From contig NZ_AFWT01000002.1 in assembly GCF_000224065.1 (NCBI RefSeq), forward strand, positions 62,001 to 126,000: a DNA stretch of 64,000 nt. The letters are read 5' to 3'. The position numbers and the translations under genes were made by a program. The notes beneath the pieces are model-generated. The model worked only from the letters and a program-made list of their open reading frames with translations. It did no database searches and had not been told where the DNA came from. This stretch comes from Thiorhodococcus drewsii AZ1. GTDB taxonomy: Bacteria; Pseudomonadota; Gammaproteobacteria; Chromatiales; Chromatiaceae. Shown in pieces: positions 28,638 through 37,270 of the stretch. The first letter of the stretch is position 1. Each line of letters opens with the position of its first letter.

Positions 28638-29603
28638 CTAGCTGCGGCGCGCCTCTCTTGGAAGGAGGCCGAACTGCTTACGGAATGCCGTACTGAAGTG
28701 GCTGACGTTGCTGTAGCCCAGCCGCGAGGCGGTCTCCGTCACGCTGTGACGCTGCAGCAACCGGCGCGCGACCATCATGCGCTCGCGCTGGAACAGCGCA
28801 TAGACGCTGGTTCCGAACATGGCCTTGAAGCCGCGCTTGATTTTGAGCTGATTCAGCCCGGTTTCCCGTGCGAGCTGTTCGATCGTGGGCGGCCTGCTCA
28901 AGTCGCTCAGCAGGATGTCGCGAGCCTCGATCAGGCGGCGGCGCTCGCGCGCGCAGACCCCCGAATCGCAGGCCTTGGGTCGAATCGATTTCAGATGCCA
29001 GGCGAGGAATTCCAGGCTGGCCGCCTGCACGAGAAGAGAGGATGGCGACTCCTCGGCCAGCAGATGACCGAGCCGGACCGCCGCATCCTGGATGCGCATG
29101 GAGACCGGATTGCGCAGGAGACAAGACTCGCATGCCCGATCCGAGCAGAATCCCTCGTATTCCTCGCCGGCGAGGTCCTCGAGCAGGGCCGGGGCGATGC
29201 GCAACTCGACATTGCACCAGTCGGCGCTGCATTCGAGGTGGAAGCGCCCACCGGGGGCGAACGAGGCGAGGACATTGGTCTGATCCAGTTCGAAACGCTG
29301 CCCGCCATGACGCACCTGCGTCCGTCCCCTCAGCTGGCAGTTGAAATGAACGCGCGCCTGCTCGTTCTCGTCCGCCACCGCGTACAGCTCCCAGCAAGCG
29401 GCGGACGAGGCCACGGAAACCGCCAGCCCCGGCTGCACCTGGTGCGTCCTGACCCTCAGCGCCGAGGCGCAGAAGACATCCACCCGAGCCGGATTCTCGA
29501 AAAAGTCGGCCGACCGCAGCAATTCCACCTCGCCCCCCGCCCGCACGATACCACCGCTGCGTCGCACATCGACCTCACTGAATTGATCCCGAATACGCAC
29601 CAT
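28638..29603 (-). CDS. AraC-family transcriptional regulator (PchR-like)
   Basis: 321 residues. The C-terminal 100 residues are the double helix-turn-helix of AraC/XylS proteins (PPTIEQLARETGLNQLKIKR, then VTETASRLGYSNVSHFSTAF, with RKQFGLLPREARRS at the end). The N-terminal sensor domain is of the kind found in PchR-like regulators that sense ferri-siderophores. It contains a cysteine cluster, FCSDRACESCLL, that could bind metal. Start: ATG 29603, directly after a TTG. The gene is divergent from a TonB-dependent receptor and has a Fur box 14 bases upstream, so iron-dependent control of the receptor is the likely role. Confidence 0.9.
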   Translation of the reverse strand: MVRIRDQFSEVDVRRSGGIVRAGGEVELLRSADFFENPARVDVFCASALRVRTHQVQPGLAVSVASSAACWELYAVADENEQARVHFNCQLRGRTQVRHGGQRFELDQTNVLASFAPGGRFHLECSADWCNVELRIAPALLEDLAGEEYEGFCSDRACESCLLRNPVSMRIQDAAVRLGHLLAEESPSSLLVQAASLEFLAWHLKSIRPKACDSGVCARERRRLIEARDILLSDLSRPPTIEQLARETGLNQLKIKRGFKAMFGTSVYALFQRERMMVARRLLQRHSVTETASRLGYSNVSHFSTAFRKQFGLLPREARRS

Positions 29604-29616
29604 CAAAAAAGATACT

Positions 29617-29631
29617 GAGAAACATTATCAT
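29617..29631. promoter_or_regulatory. Fur box in the AraC regulator / TonB receptor divergent region
   Basis: TGAGAAACATTATCA matches the 7-1-7 Fur consensus TGATAATNATTATCA at 12 of 14 defined positions. It lies 14 bases upstream of the regulator's ATG and 159 bases upstream of the receptor. Repression by Fur-Fe(II) of the regulator, and through it of the receptor, is inferred. Confidence 0.7.
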
Positions 29632-29789
29632 TTGCAACAAACACCCGATCCATGAGCAGCGGATTCCCGATCGCCCTCCGCAAATGATCCCACTGCGGGT
29701 GAAATCGTCCCGAATCGGGTAGTGCCCGGCAAGGCGGGCCGCAGAGGATATCGAGCCTGAAGCGACATCCTGCGATTCAAGGGCTCGAT

Positions 29790-31865
29790 ATGTCTAACAC
29801 TCTGCTCCATTCCGCGCCGCTGCATTTCTGCATGGGGCTGCTGCTCGGATCCTCGATCGCCGTCGCCCCGGCGTTCGGCGACGAACCCGGCACGACCGAC
29901 GAACCGGACGCCGTCGCACTGCCCTCCATCACCGTGACCGCCGAGAAGACCTCCGCCATGGAGCAGGATGTTCCGGCAAGTATGACGGTCGTGACGGGTG
30001 ACACCTTGGAACGCTCGGGCGCCGAGGAGATGATCGACGTCGTGCGCCAGGTACCGAACATGTACATGACCAAGGCGGGGCAGCACGCCTCCGTGGCCTT
30101 TTTCTCGATGCGCGGCATCGCGCCCTTCATGGAGGCAGAGCAACCGATCGGCTTCTTCGTCGACGGCGTGCACTACCGAAACGTCGACCTGGAACTACTG
30201 GATATCGAGCGTGTGGAAGTGTTGCGCGGACCCCAATCGGTCCTCTACGGACGCAACACCGAGGCGGGGGCGGTCAATGTCATCACCCGCGACCCGGAAC
30301 CCTTTCGCGAGGCGACGCTCTCGGCCGACATCGGCAACTACGAGCGCAGAACGGCCAGCGTGATTCTAGGCGGCCCCCTTGGCAGCAACGACTGGTCATA
30401 CCGGCTGGCGGCCAGGGGTCTGGTCAGCGACGGCTATTTCACACGCGTCCCAGACGGTCGCGACAACGTCGACGAGGCGCGCGACTACAACGCCCGGTTC
30501 AAGCTGCGCTGGAACCCAGACGATACCTGGGACCTCATCGCCACCTACGACGGACAGCGCTACCGCGATAGGTCCACCAACATCGCCCCTTTGAGCCAGC
30601 TGTACGCACATCCGCACGACGTCTACTCCGATTACGTGGGCGACAACGACAGCGACGTTCATAGCGGGAACGTCCGCGCGATCTATCGCGCACCGGAATT
30701 CACCCTGACCTCCATCTCGGCCTATACGAACGAGGACAAGACGTCGACCTACGACGTCGACGCCTCGGCGTTCGACCTGCTGCGGCTGACGACCGATGTC
30801 AGATATTCACGCTACTCCCAGGAACTGCGTCTGAGTTCCCCGGACAGGGCCGGCGGACCACGATGGCTCGCCGGTTTCTACTATTTCAATCAGACCGAAC
30901 ACAACGAGTTCGCGATGGACATGGGCGGCATGGGCTACGGCGTTCAATCGGCCCAAACCAAGACCCGCACGCGCAATCTGGCAGCCTTCGGACAGGTCAC
31001 CTGGCCACTGACCGAGCGTCTCTCGCTGATCACCGGTCTGCGCTACGACCACGAGCGCAAGAGCGCCGACAACCATCAAATCTGGACCGCCATGGGTGTC
31101 GATTTCGTGGACAACCGCGACATGACCTTCAAGGCCTGGCTGCCGAAGCTCGGGCTGGAGTACAAGCCCCTCCCCAACCTGCTGACCTACGCCATCTTCT
31201 CGAAAGGATACAAGGCCGGCGGCTACAACAACCTGGCCGACCGCGGGAGCGAGGTATACGACGCCGAATACACCACCAACTACGAAATCGGCCTGAAGCA
31301 CACCAGCACGGACGAACGGCTGCAGACCCGGCTCTCGCTCTTCTACATCCAGTGGACCGACCAGCAGGTTGAGGAACTGATACTGACGGAATCCAACCTC
31401 ACCAACGCCGGCGAGAGCGTCAGCCGCGGCATCGAGCTGGAAACGGCATGGCAGGCGACCCGGTCGCTGCTGCTCAAGGCAGGCGGGGGCTGGAACGACG
31501 CCCATTTCGTCGACTACGACTATGGCGGACAGGACCTCTCCGGCAAGCGCCCCCCCAACGCCCCCGGCTACACCTACAGCCTGAGCGCGGATTACGAATT
31601 CGGCAACGGCGCCTACGCCCATGCCGGCTGGCAGGCCAACGGCCCCGTCTACTTCGATTCCCCCAACACCCAAAAGCAGACCGACTACGGCCTCCTCAAT
31701 CTGACAGTCGGCTACCAATTCGACCGCTACGAGGCCGCGCTCTGGATCCGGAACGCACTCGACGAGACCTACGTCACCCGCGCCTTCGACATCGGCGGCG
31801 GCACCTACGCGGGGATCGCGGGCGATCCCCGCACCTACGGCCTGACGCTGACGGCACTCTGGTGA
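29790..31865 (+). CDS. TonB-dependent outer-membrane receptor (probably siderophore)
   Basis: 691 residues. A signal peptide (MGLLLGSSIAVAPAFG) is followed by a TonB-box-like SITVTAEKT. The plug domain (residues 50-160) shows DVPASMTVVTGDTLERSG, VPNMYM, RGIAP and VEVLRGPQSVLYGRNTEAGA. The rest is a 22-strand barrel ending in aromatic Trp (YGLTLTALW). Plug and barrel length fit FecA/FptA-like receptors. The linked PchR-like regulator, the Fur box and the following (broken) siderophore-permease remnant argue for a ferric siderophore substrate, but which one is not visible. The remnant starts 7 bases after its stop. Confidence 0.93.
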   Translation: MSNTLLHSAPLHFCMGLLLGSSIAVAPAFGDEPGTTDEPDAVALPSITVTAEKTSAMEQDVPASMTVVTGDTLERSGAEEMIDVVRQVPNMYMTKAGQHASVAFFSMRGIAPFMEAEQPIGFFVDGVHYRNVDLELLDIERVEVLRGPQSVLYGRNTEAGAVNVITRDPEPFREATLSADIGNYERRTASVILGGPLGSNDWSYRLAARGLVSDGYFTRVPDGRDNVDEARDYNARFKLRWNPDDTWDLIATYDGQRYRDRSTNIAPLSQLYAHPHDVYSDYVGDNDSDVHSGNVRAIYRAPEFTLTSISAYTNEDKTSTYDVDASAFDLLRLTTDVRYSRYSQELRLSSPDRAGGPRWLAGFYYFNQTEHNEFAMDMGGMGYGVQSAQTKTRTRNLAAFGQVTWPLTERLSLITGLRYDHERKSADNHQIWTAMGVDFVDNRDMTFKAWLPKLGLEYKPLPNLLTYAIFSKGYKAGGYNNLADRGSEVYDAEYTTNYEIGLKHTSTDERLQTRLSLFYIQWTDQQVEELILTESNLTNAGESVSRGIELETAWQATRSLLLKAGGGWNDAHFVDYDYGGQDLSGKRPPNAPGYTYSLSADYEFGNGAYAHAGWQANGPVYFDSPNTQKQTDYGLLNLTVGYQFDRYEAALWIRNALDETYVTRAFDIGGGTYAGIAGDPRTYGLTLTALW

Positions 31866-31872
31866 ACCCGCG

Positions 31873-32022
31873 ATGACCGGATCAACGCGCACGAGCGAAT
31901 ACCGTAGCCTGGCCCTGATGTAGGTCGGTCAGGGGTTGCCGACCGGGCTCGCCTTCTACGCCCTGGGCACCCTAACCCGCGACGCGGGCTACAGCGTGGC
32001 CGACGTCGGCCTGGGCACCGTA
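31873..32022 (+). pseudogene. Remnant of an MFS siderophore permease (RhtX/FptX-like), nonsense and truncated
   Basis: The frame from ATG 31873 reads MTGSTRTSEYRSLALM, then TAG at 31921-31923, then continues in the same frame as VGQGLPTGLAFYALGTLTRD and SVADVGLG. This is the first transmembrane helix and loop typical of PAT/RhtX-type permeases; the stop occupies a position where a Tyr or similar codon is expected. Homology ends abruptly near 32022, so the remaining roughly 380 codons are lost. It follows the receptor gene by 7 bases, as an operon partner would. Confidence 0.7.
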
Positions 32023-32091
32023 CGGGCCGTTCTCGAAGAACCAGATCTCGTCGCGACGCAGCAGTTGCAGGTCCATGAGGGGTATCATGGG
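32018..32091 (-). pseudogene. Fragment of an AAA-type ATPase gene (antisense)
   Basis: On the minus strand the bases read LMDLQLLRRDEIWFFEN and a few residues either side. The RRDEIWF(V/F)E run is very characteristic of the C-terminal region of AAA15/OLD-like ATPases found in defence or abortive-infection loci. Nothing else of such a gene is recognisable around it, so it is a scrap joined to the permease remnant. Confidence 0.5.
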
Positions 32092-32167
32092 TCTCGAGTC
32101 CGCGCATACGCACTTCGTCATTACGAAGTGGTCCGAACTGCTCACACACGCAAAGGGTTGTACCTCA

Positions 32168-32914
32168 ATGGATATTCCTCGGATATTCAACATCACCGAA
32201 AGCGCCCACCGCATCCATAACCCGATCACACCCGACAAGCTCGCCACTCTCGGCGCGGCACTGCGTCTGAAGCCGGGGACCCGAGTGCTCGACCTGGGCA
32301 GCGGTTCCGGTGAGATGCTGTGCACCTGGGCGCGCGATCACGGCATCATCGGCACCGGCATCGACATGAGCCCGTTGTTCACCGAGCAGGCGAAATCACG
32401 TGCCGAAGAACTCGGTGTCGCCGATCAAGTCACGTTCATCCATGACGATGCTGCGGGCTACGTCTCTGACGAGAAGGTCGGTGTGGCAGCCTGCATCGGT
32501 GCCACCTGGATCGCCGGAGGCGTCCTCGGCACGATCGAGCTTCTGGCGCGAAGCCTGCACACAGGAGGGATCATCCTCGTCGGCGAACCCTACTGGCGAC
32601 AGTTACCGCCCACGGAAGATGTTGCCAAGGGATGCCTTGCCGGCTCGATCTCGGACTTTCTTCTACTCCCGGAGCTTCTCGCATCGTTTCGGCGCAGTGG
32701 CTACGACGTCGTCGAAATGGTTCTGGCCGACCAAGACGGCTGGGACAGATATGAGGCCGCGAAATGGCTCACCATGCGTCGATGGCTTGAAGCCAATCCA
32801 GAGGACGCGTTCGCCAGTGATGTTCGCGCCCAACTGACCGCCGAACCCGAACGCTACGCCGCTTACACACGTGAATATCTGGGCTGGGGTGTGTTCGCCC
32901 TGATGCCGCAGTGA
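32168..32914 (+). CDS. SAM-dependent methyltransferase (class I)
   Basis: 248 residues. The SAM-binding motif I is RVLDLGSGSGEM, motif II the acidic GTGIDMSPLF, and motif III AACIGATWIAGG. The C-terminal part (SLHTGGIILVGEPYW) matches SAM methyltransferases of the small-molecule type; the substrate is unknown. I used ATG 32168, which gives MDIPRIFNITES; earlier in-frame starts (32075) run into the ATPase-like scrap and are probably not translated. AAGGG about 12 bases upstream is a poor ribosome site. Confidence 0.8.
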   Translation: MDIPRIFNITESAHRIHNPITPDKLATLGAALRLKPGTRVLDLGSGSGEMLCTWARDHGIIGTGIDMSPLFTEQAKSRAEELGVADQVTFIHDDAAGYVSDEKVGVAACIGATWIAGGVLGTIELLARSLHTGGIILVGEPYWRQLPPTEDVAKGCLAGSISDFLLLPELLASFRRSGYDVVEMVLADQDGWDRYEAAKWLTMRRWLEANPEDAFASDVRAQLTAEPERYAAYTREYLGWGVFALMPQ

Positions 32915-32973
32915 TGCATAAGCGGGAGAACGCTGATTGATCGCCGCTCCTGTCAGGGCCAAGGATGGCCCGC

Positions 32974-33003
32974 CATGTTCGAGCACGCGAGTGCTCGAAC
33001 ATG
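32974..33003. terminator. Perfect 13-bp hairpin between convergent genes
   Basis: CATGTTCGAGCAC, loop GCGA, GTGCTCGAACATG: a perfect 13-bp stem between the stops of the methyltransferase gene and the convergent ppsR. There is no T-run on either side, so it is a stem-type bidirectional terminator or a transcript stabiliser rather than a classical one. Confidence 0.55.
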
Positions 33004-33058
33004 AAGCGCGTCGAACACCCCGCTTTCGACGCACGAGCTGACTGAATGCCAGGAGGCA

Positions 33059-33907
33059 TCAGATCACGGCGGTTTTCCCGCCGGAAGCGGCTCCGCCATC
33101 GAGATTGTCCTTGAGCATCTTGATGATCTGCGAGGAGATCTCCTCGATCGACTGGGTGGTGGTGTTGAGCACCGGAACCTGCAGGCGTTTGTACATCTTC
33201 TGGGCCTGTTTGATGTCATCCTGGCAGCGCTTCAGCGAGGCATAGCCGCTCCCGGGACGACGCTCCTCGCGGATGAGTTGCAGCCGTTGCGGCTCGATCG
33301 TCAGTGCGAACAGCTTGTGCCTGCAATCGTAGAGGAGCTGGGGCAAGTCGCCGCGCTCGAAGTCTTCCTCGGTGATGGGATAGTTCGCCGAGCGCAGACC
33401 ATAGTGCATGGCCAGATAGAGACAGGTGGGCGTCTTGCCGGAACGCGACACGCCGGTCAGGACCACGTCGGCGCGATGGAAATTGTCCGGTCGGATGCCG
33501 TCATCGTTGGCCATCGCGAAATTGATGGCCTCGATGCGCTTGGTGTAGTAGCTGGGCTTGGTGATGGCGTGGCTCTGGCCGGATTTCAGACTCGGCGGCA
33601 CACCAAGTTCGGCCGACAGCGGCCCGACGAAAACCTCGAAGAGTTCCACGTAGAAACAGTTGCCGCCCTTGAGGATGTCGCGAATCTCGTGGTTGAGCAT
33701 GGTCGCGAAGACGATCGGCCGCGCGCCATCGCGATCGGCGGCCTCGGCCATCCGCTGGGTCAGCGCCTGGGCACGCAGTTCGGTGTTGATATAGGGCATG
33801 TACACCTGCTCGAAATTCACGGTATCGAACTGCGACAGCAGGCTGTGACCGAGCGTCTCGGCGGTGATGCCGGTACTCTCGGAGACGAAGAAGACGGTGC
33901 GATTCAT
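33059..33907 (-). CDS. ppsR: PEP synthase regulatory protein (kinase/pyrophosphorylase)
   Basis: 282 residues, DUF299 family. It inactivates PEP synthase by ADP-dependent phosphorylation and reactivates it by phosphate-dependent pyrophosphorolysis. It shows the N-terminal FFVSESTGITAETLGHSLL, the P-loop-like GVSRSGKTPTCLYLA and YPITEEDFERGDLP. It starts at ATG 33907, which gives MNRTVFFVSES; the longer frame to 33961 has no ribosome site. Its target gene ppsA lies 21 kb away in this window. Confidence 0.95.
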   Translation of the reverse strand: MNRTVFFVSESTGITAETLGHSLLSQFDTVNFEQVYMPYINTELRAQALTQRMAEAADRDGARPIVFATMLNHEIRDILKGGNCFYVELFEVFVGPLSAELGVPPSLKSGQSHAITKPSYYTKRIEAINFAMANDDGIRPDNFHRADVVLTGVSRSGKTPTCLYLAMHYGLRSANYPITEEDFERGDLPQLLYDCRHKLFALTIEPQRLQLIREERRPGSGYASLKRCQDDIKQAQKMYKRLQVPVLNTTTQSIEEISSQIIKMLKDNLDGGAASGGKTAVI

Positions 33908-34142
33908 GAGGTCTCTACAACTGAAACTGATGATTGGAATCGACGGCGAGACTCGCCGCAACGATCAGGGAGGAGCTGAAGCGCATGGCTCGGCAGGACT
34001 GCACCTTATTGAATCACAACCGGGCCGTGTGACCCATGTCAATGTGATCTATATTGGAATTTGTTGATATGCAGAATATCCGGCGCGGGATGATAAGGGA
34101 GCCGCCCACCGGAACCTTCCCCACTTGGCTGAGGACCACTCA

Positions 34143-34598
34143 ATGGCCACCATCGACAACGACCAAGACCTCCGAGCCGCGCTCAACCAGCTGAATCCCG
34201 AGCAGCAGCGTCTACTCGGCTCCCGCTTCGCGGAGCGCGTCATGCATCTGAGTCGGGACGAGCGCACCAACCGCGCGATCGCCACCGGACTGCGCGCCGA
34301 CGCAAGCCCCGGAGAGCTGGAGGATGCCTTCAAATCCGCAAAGTCCTATGCCGTCACGACCTATACCGACTGCGGCAAGGACACCGACTGGATGGCGCAA
34401 GCGGATCACTTCGTCGCCGCCTCCATCACCGCCGCGCTGATGCCGGAAGCACTCATGACCGAAAAGCAGAACCGCGCTTGGAAGGCGGCGGTCCAGGCGC
34501 GCATGGCGCTCAACTGCGCCATGATGGAGGACGACAGCGCCTCCGAGCATGAAGAGGTCGAGCAGCAGCATAGGATCGCCAGCGAATTCCTGAACTGA
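34143..34598 (+). CDS. Conserved small helical protein upstream of hydrogenase genes
   Basis: 151 residues, ATG 34143 with GAGG 8 bases upstream. It is predicted mostly alpha-helical (LRAALNQLNPEQQRLLGSRF, DAFKSAKSYAVTTYTDC, ALMPEALMTEKQNRAWKAA), acidic, soluble and without a signal peptide. Two cysteines (TDCGKD, NCAMM) are separated by about 50 residues. I do not recognise the family. It sits 125 bases from hypC and in front of the hydrogenase operon, but transcription in common is not shown. Codon use is like that of its neighbours. Confidence 0.7.
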   Translation: MATIDNDQDLRAALNQLNPEQQRLLGSRFAERVMHLSRDERTNRAIATGLRADASPGELEDAFKSAKSYAVTTYTDCGKDTDWMAQADHFVAASITAALMPEALMTEKQNRAWKAAVQARMALNCAMMEDDSASEHEEVEQQHRIASEFLN

Positions 34599-34723
34599 CT
34601 CCGCCCGACGCATCCGCGAATGCCCGACTGCCCCCCTGGCTGGTCGGGCATTTGCGTCTCGCCCAACGCCATGCGCCCCTCGACCGGCTTCGCGACATCC
34701 TCGCCGATCGGTAGGTCAATCGG

Positions 34724-34963
34724 TCATCCGCTCGGGGCGTCGCTCGACGCCAGCATGGCATCGTAGATCTCCCAGGCTTCCATGGCCCGTTCGGCGTCGA
34801 TCTTTTCGATCGCCTGCCCCAAATGGACGACGAGATAATCGCCGACCTCGATCGATTCGTGCTGCATCAGAAATAGGCTCACTTCGCGCTCGACACCCTT
34901 GGCCTCGCAATGAGCCAGGAAGCCATCGATGGAGCGGACCTGCATGGGGATTGCGAAACACAT
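34724..34963 (-). CDS. hypC: HypC/HupF-family hydrogenase maturation chaperone
   Basis: 79 residues, starting MCFAIPMQV: the essential N-terminal Cys directly after Met and the family MCxxIP motif, with VGDYLVVHLGQAIEKID in the middle. HypC-type proteins carry the Fe(CN)2CO unit to the hydrogenase large subunit together with HypD; HupF-type proteins chaperone the large subunit. Divergent from the protease gene (86 bases apart), so the gap must hold promoters. HypA, B, D, E and F are not in this window. Confidence 0.93.
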   Translation of the reverse strand: MCFAIPMQVRSIDGFLAHCEAKGVEREVSLFLMQHESIEVGDYLVVHLGQAIEKIDAERAMEAWEIYDAMLASSDAPSG

Positions 34964-35049
34964 CCTCTAAATCTCCGAATCGACCCGGTGGGGATGGGGA
35001 TGAGGCTATGCTTGTCGGCGTCGTCCATCAAGACTGGTAAGCCCGCATC

Positions 35050-35523
35050 ATGAAACCACGCACACTCGTTCTCGGACTCGGAAACGTCCTCATGACCGAC
35101 GAAGCGGTCGGCGCCGAGGTGATTCGTCGTCTCTCATCCGATCAGACACTGGACCCATCGATCACCTGCATCGACGGCGGCACCTTGAGTTTCACGCTCG
35201 CCGCTCCGATCGGCGATTGCCAGCGCTTGATCGTGGTGGATGCCGCCAAGCTCGGAAAGGCGCCGGGCGACGTGCGTGTCTTCGAGGACGTCGAGATGGA
35301 TCATCAGTTGCGCTCCAACGCCAAGAGCGTTCACGAAGTCAGCCTCTCCGACCTCATGGACATGGCGCGTCTGACCGACAGCCTGCCCGATCAGCGCGCC
35401 TTGATCGGCATCGAGCCCGAGTTCATCGGTTGGGGCGAGACCCTAACCCCAGCGGTCGAGGCGGCCGTTCCCATCGCGATCCAACGCATTCACGACCTGC
35501 TCGCGCGCTGGGATAGCGAGTAG
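35050..35523 (+). CDS. hynD: Hydrogenase maturation endopeptidase (HynD/HybD type)
   Basis: 157 residues. It cleaves the C-terminal extension of the [NiFe] large subunit after nickel insertion. It has the HybD fold marks TLVLGLGNVLMTDEAVG (metal-binding Glu), IVVDAAKLG (Asp) and KSVHEVSLSDLM (His). The large subunit encoded at 39.3-41.0 kb carries a 15-residue tail beyond the last ligand His that this enzyme would remove. It starts at ATG 35050 and is followed by a 161-base gap before the HupH-like gene. Confidence 0.93.
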   Translation: MKPRTLVLGLGNVLMTDEAVGAEVIRRLSSDQTLDPSITCIDGGTLSFTLAAPIGDCQRLIVVDAAKLGKAPGDVRVFEDVEMDHQLRSNAKSVHEVSLSDLMDMARLTDSLPDQRALIGIEPEFIGWGETLTPAVEAAVPIAIQRIHDLLARWDSE

Positions 35524-35684
35524 ACCGGAGGCGCCTGATATCACCAATTTCAGAATCTTATGAATTTCAATGCGAATTAATATTCGATCATGCTGAACTG
35601 CTAACAAAGATGCGCTGCATCAAATCCGAGGACGCCGAATCGGCCTAGAATTTTTCTTACATATCGCGACGTCGAGGGTCGATC

Positions 35685-36140
35685 ATGTCAGGCTCGGATC
35701 AGATTCCCGTTTCCATCGAATCAAGCGCCTCCTGCTCGGGCAAGCCTCGCGACTACGGGAATGCTCGCGCCGTCCTCGGCCAGATCCGTCACGCCCTGGA
35801 ACGCTTGATCGCCAGCGGCGAAGAAACCCGCATCGACCTCAACGCCATGCCTTTCGGGCCTGGCGACCTTGAACACCTGACGAACTGCTTGGGCACCGGC
35901 GAGGTCCAGGCATCGGTCGAGGCGCTCGGACCCACACGCATTCAGGAAACCGCGATTCCAGGCGTTTGGCTGGTGGACTATCTGAACGCCGAGAACCAGC
36001 GCCTCACACTACACATCGAGATCGCCAACGTTCCGCAGATCCTGTGTCCGCAGCCTCAGGATCTCGCGCTCGCGATCGATCGGCTCGATGCCCGCCTGGA
36101 CGGCACCCCGGCACCGAACACCCCGCCACTATCGTCCTGA
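35685..36140 (+). CDS. HupH/HyaF C-terminal-domain protein (hydrogenase assembly)
   Basis: 151 residues. The central part matches the C-terminal domain of HupH/HyaF: MPFGPGDLEHLTNCLGTGEV, then RIQETAIPGVWLVDYLN and an IEIANVPQIL segment. Full HupH proteins carry two such domains; this is a single-domain version. Such proteins help Fe-S cluster assembly on the small subunit in several bacteria. It lies 20 bases upstream of hynS, so it is likely the first gene of the structural operon. Confidence 0.75.
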   Translation: MSGSDQIPVSIESSASCSGKPRDYGNARAVLGQIRHALERLIASGEETRIDLNAMPFGPGDLEHLTNCLGTGEVQASVEALGPTRIQETAIPGVWLVDYLNAENQRLTLHIEIANVPQILCPQPQDLALAIDRLDARLDGTPAPNTPPLSS

Positions 36141-36160
36141 CACCATATTGAGGAGGGACC

Positions 36161-37270
36161 ATGGCTGCCCGCGAAACCCCCGACAAGACCCTTGGCGAAA
36201 GCCTGCGAGACATCGGACTGTCTCGTCGTGGATTCCTGAAGTTCTGCGCCGCGACCGCGTCCATGATGGCCCTCCCACCGAGCATGGCACCGGCGATCGC
36301 CGCCGCGCTCGAACAGGCCAGACGCCCCTCGGTCATCTGGCTGTCCTTCCAGGAGTGCACCGGCTGCACCGAATCCCTGACGCGTAGCCATAGCCCGAGC
36401 GTCGAGGAACTCATCTTCGATTTCATCTCGCTCGACTACCACCACACCCTGCAGGCCGCAGCTGGCGAGGCCGCCGAGGCGGCCCGGCTGCAGGCGATGG
36501 AGGCCAATCGCGGCGAGTATCTGGTGATCGTCGACGGCTCCATCCCAGGTCCAGACGCCAACCCTGGATTCTCGACGGTCGCCGGTCACAGCAATTACGA
36601 CATTCTGATGGAAACGGTCGAGCACGCCGCTGCCGTAATCGCGGTCGGGACCTGCGCCGCCTTCGGCGGACTGCCTCAGGCCAAGCCCAACCCGACTGGA
36701 GCCATGTCGGTGATGGATCTGGTGAAAGACAAGCCGGTCATCAACGTCTCCGGCTGTCCACCCATCCCCATGGTCATCACCGGCGTACTGGCGCACTACC
36801 TGACCTTCGGACGACTGCCGGAGCTGGATGCCTACCACCGCCCAATGGCCTTCTACGGCCAGTCGATCCACGACCGCTGCTATCGCCGGCCCTTCTACGA
36901 CAAGGGCTTGTTCGCGGACAGCTTCGACGACGAGGGGGCAAAGCTCGGCTGGTGTCTCTACCGGCTCGGCTGCAAGGGTCCGACCACCTTCAACGCCTGC
37001 GCCACCATGCGCTGGAACGCGGGGACCAGCTGGCCGATCGAGTCCGGCCATCCCTGTCTCGGCTGCTCCGAGCCAAGCTTCTGGGATGGCGGCGGTTTCT
37101 ACGAACCGGTCTCGGTACCCATCGGAACCAGCACAACGACGCTCCTCGAAGCGGCGGCGGTCGGCGCGGTTGCCGGTGCCGGAATCGCCACCGTCGCCCG
37201 CAAAGGCAAGAAGGACGCCGTGAAGACGCGCCAGCCCGTCACGATCGAAGAACTGGAGCAGAAACTATGA
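36161..37270 (+). CDS. hynS: [NiFe]-hydrogenase small subunit (Isp type)
   Basis: 369 residues. A twin-arginine leader (SRRGFLKFCAATASMM) directs export with the large subunit. The three Fe-S clusters are ligated from ECTGCTES, GTCAAFGG, SGCPPIPM, the region from H-D-R-C to C-Y-R-R, LGCKGPTTFNAC and PCLGCSEPSFW. A C-terminal hydrophobic segment (LLEAAAVGAVAGAGIATVA) tethers it to the membrane. It oxidises H2 with HynL and passes electrons through the clusters to Isp1/Isp2. The stop overlaps the isp1 start (ATGA, 37267-37270). Operon order: hupH-like, hynS, isp1, isp2, hynL. Confidence 0.96.
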   Translation: MAARETPDKTLGESLRDIGLSRRGFLKFCAATASMMALPPSMAPAIAAALEQARRPSVIWLSFQECTGCTESLTRSHSPSVEELIFDFISLDYHHTLQAAAGEAAEAARLQAMEANRGEYLVIVDGSIPGPDANPGFSTVAGHSNYDILMETVEHAAAVIAVGTCAAFGGLPQAKPNPTGAMSVMDLVKDKPVINVSGCPPIPMVITGVLAHYLTFGRLPELDAYHRPMAFYGQSIHDRCYRRPFYDKGLFADSFDDEGAKLGWCLYRLGCKGPTTFNACATMRWNAGTSWPIESGHPCLGCSEPSFWDGGGFYEPVSVPIGTSTTTLLEAAAVGAVAGAGIATVARKGKKDAVKTRQPVTIEELEQKL

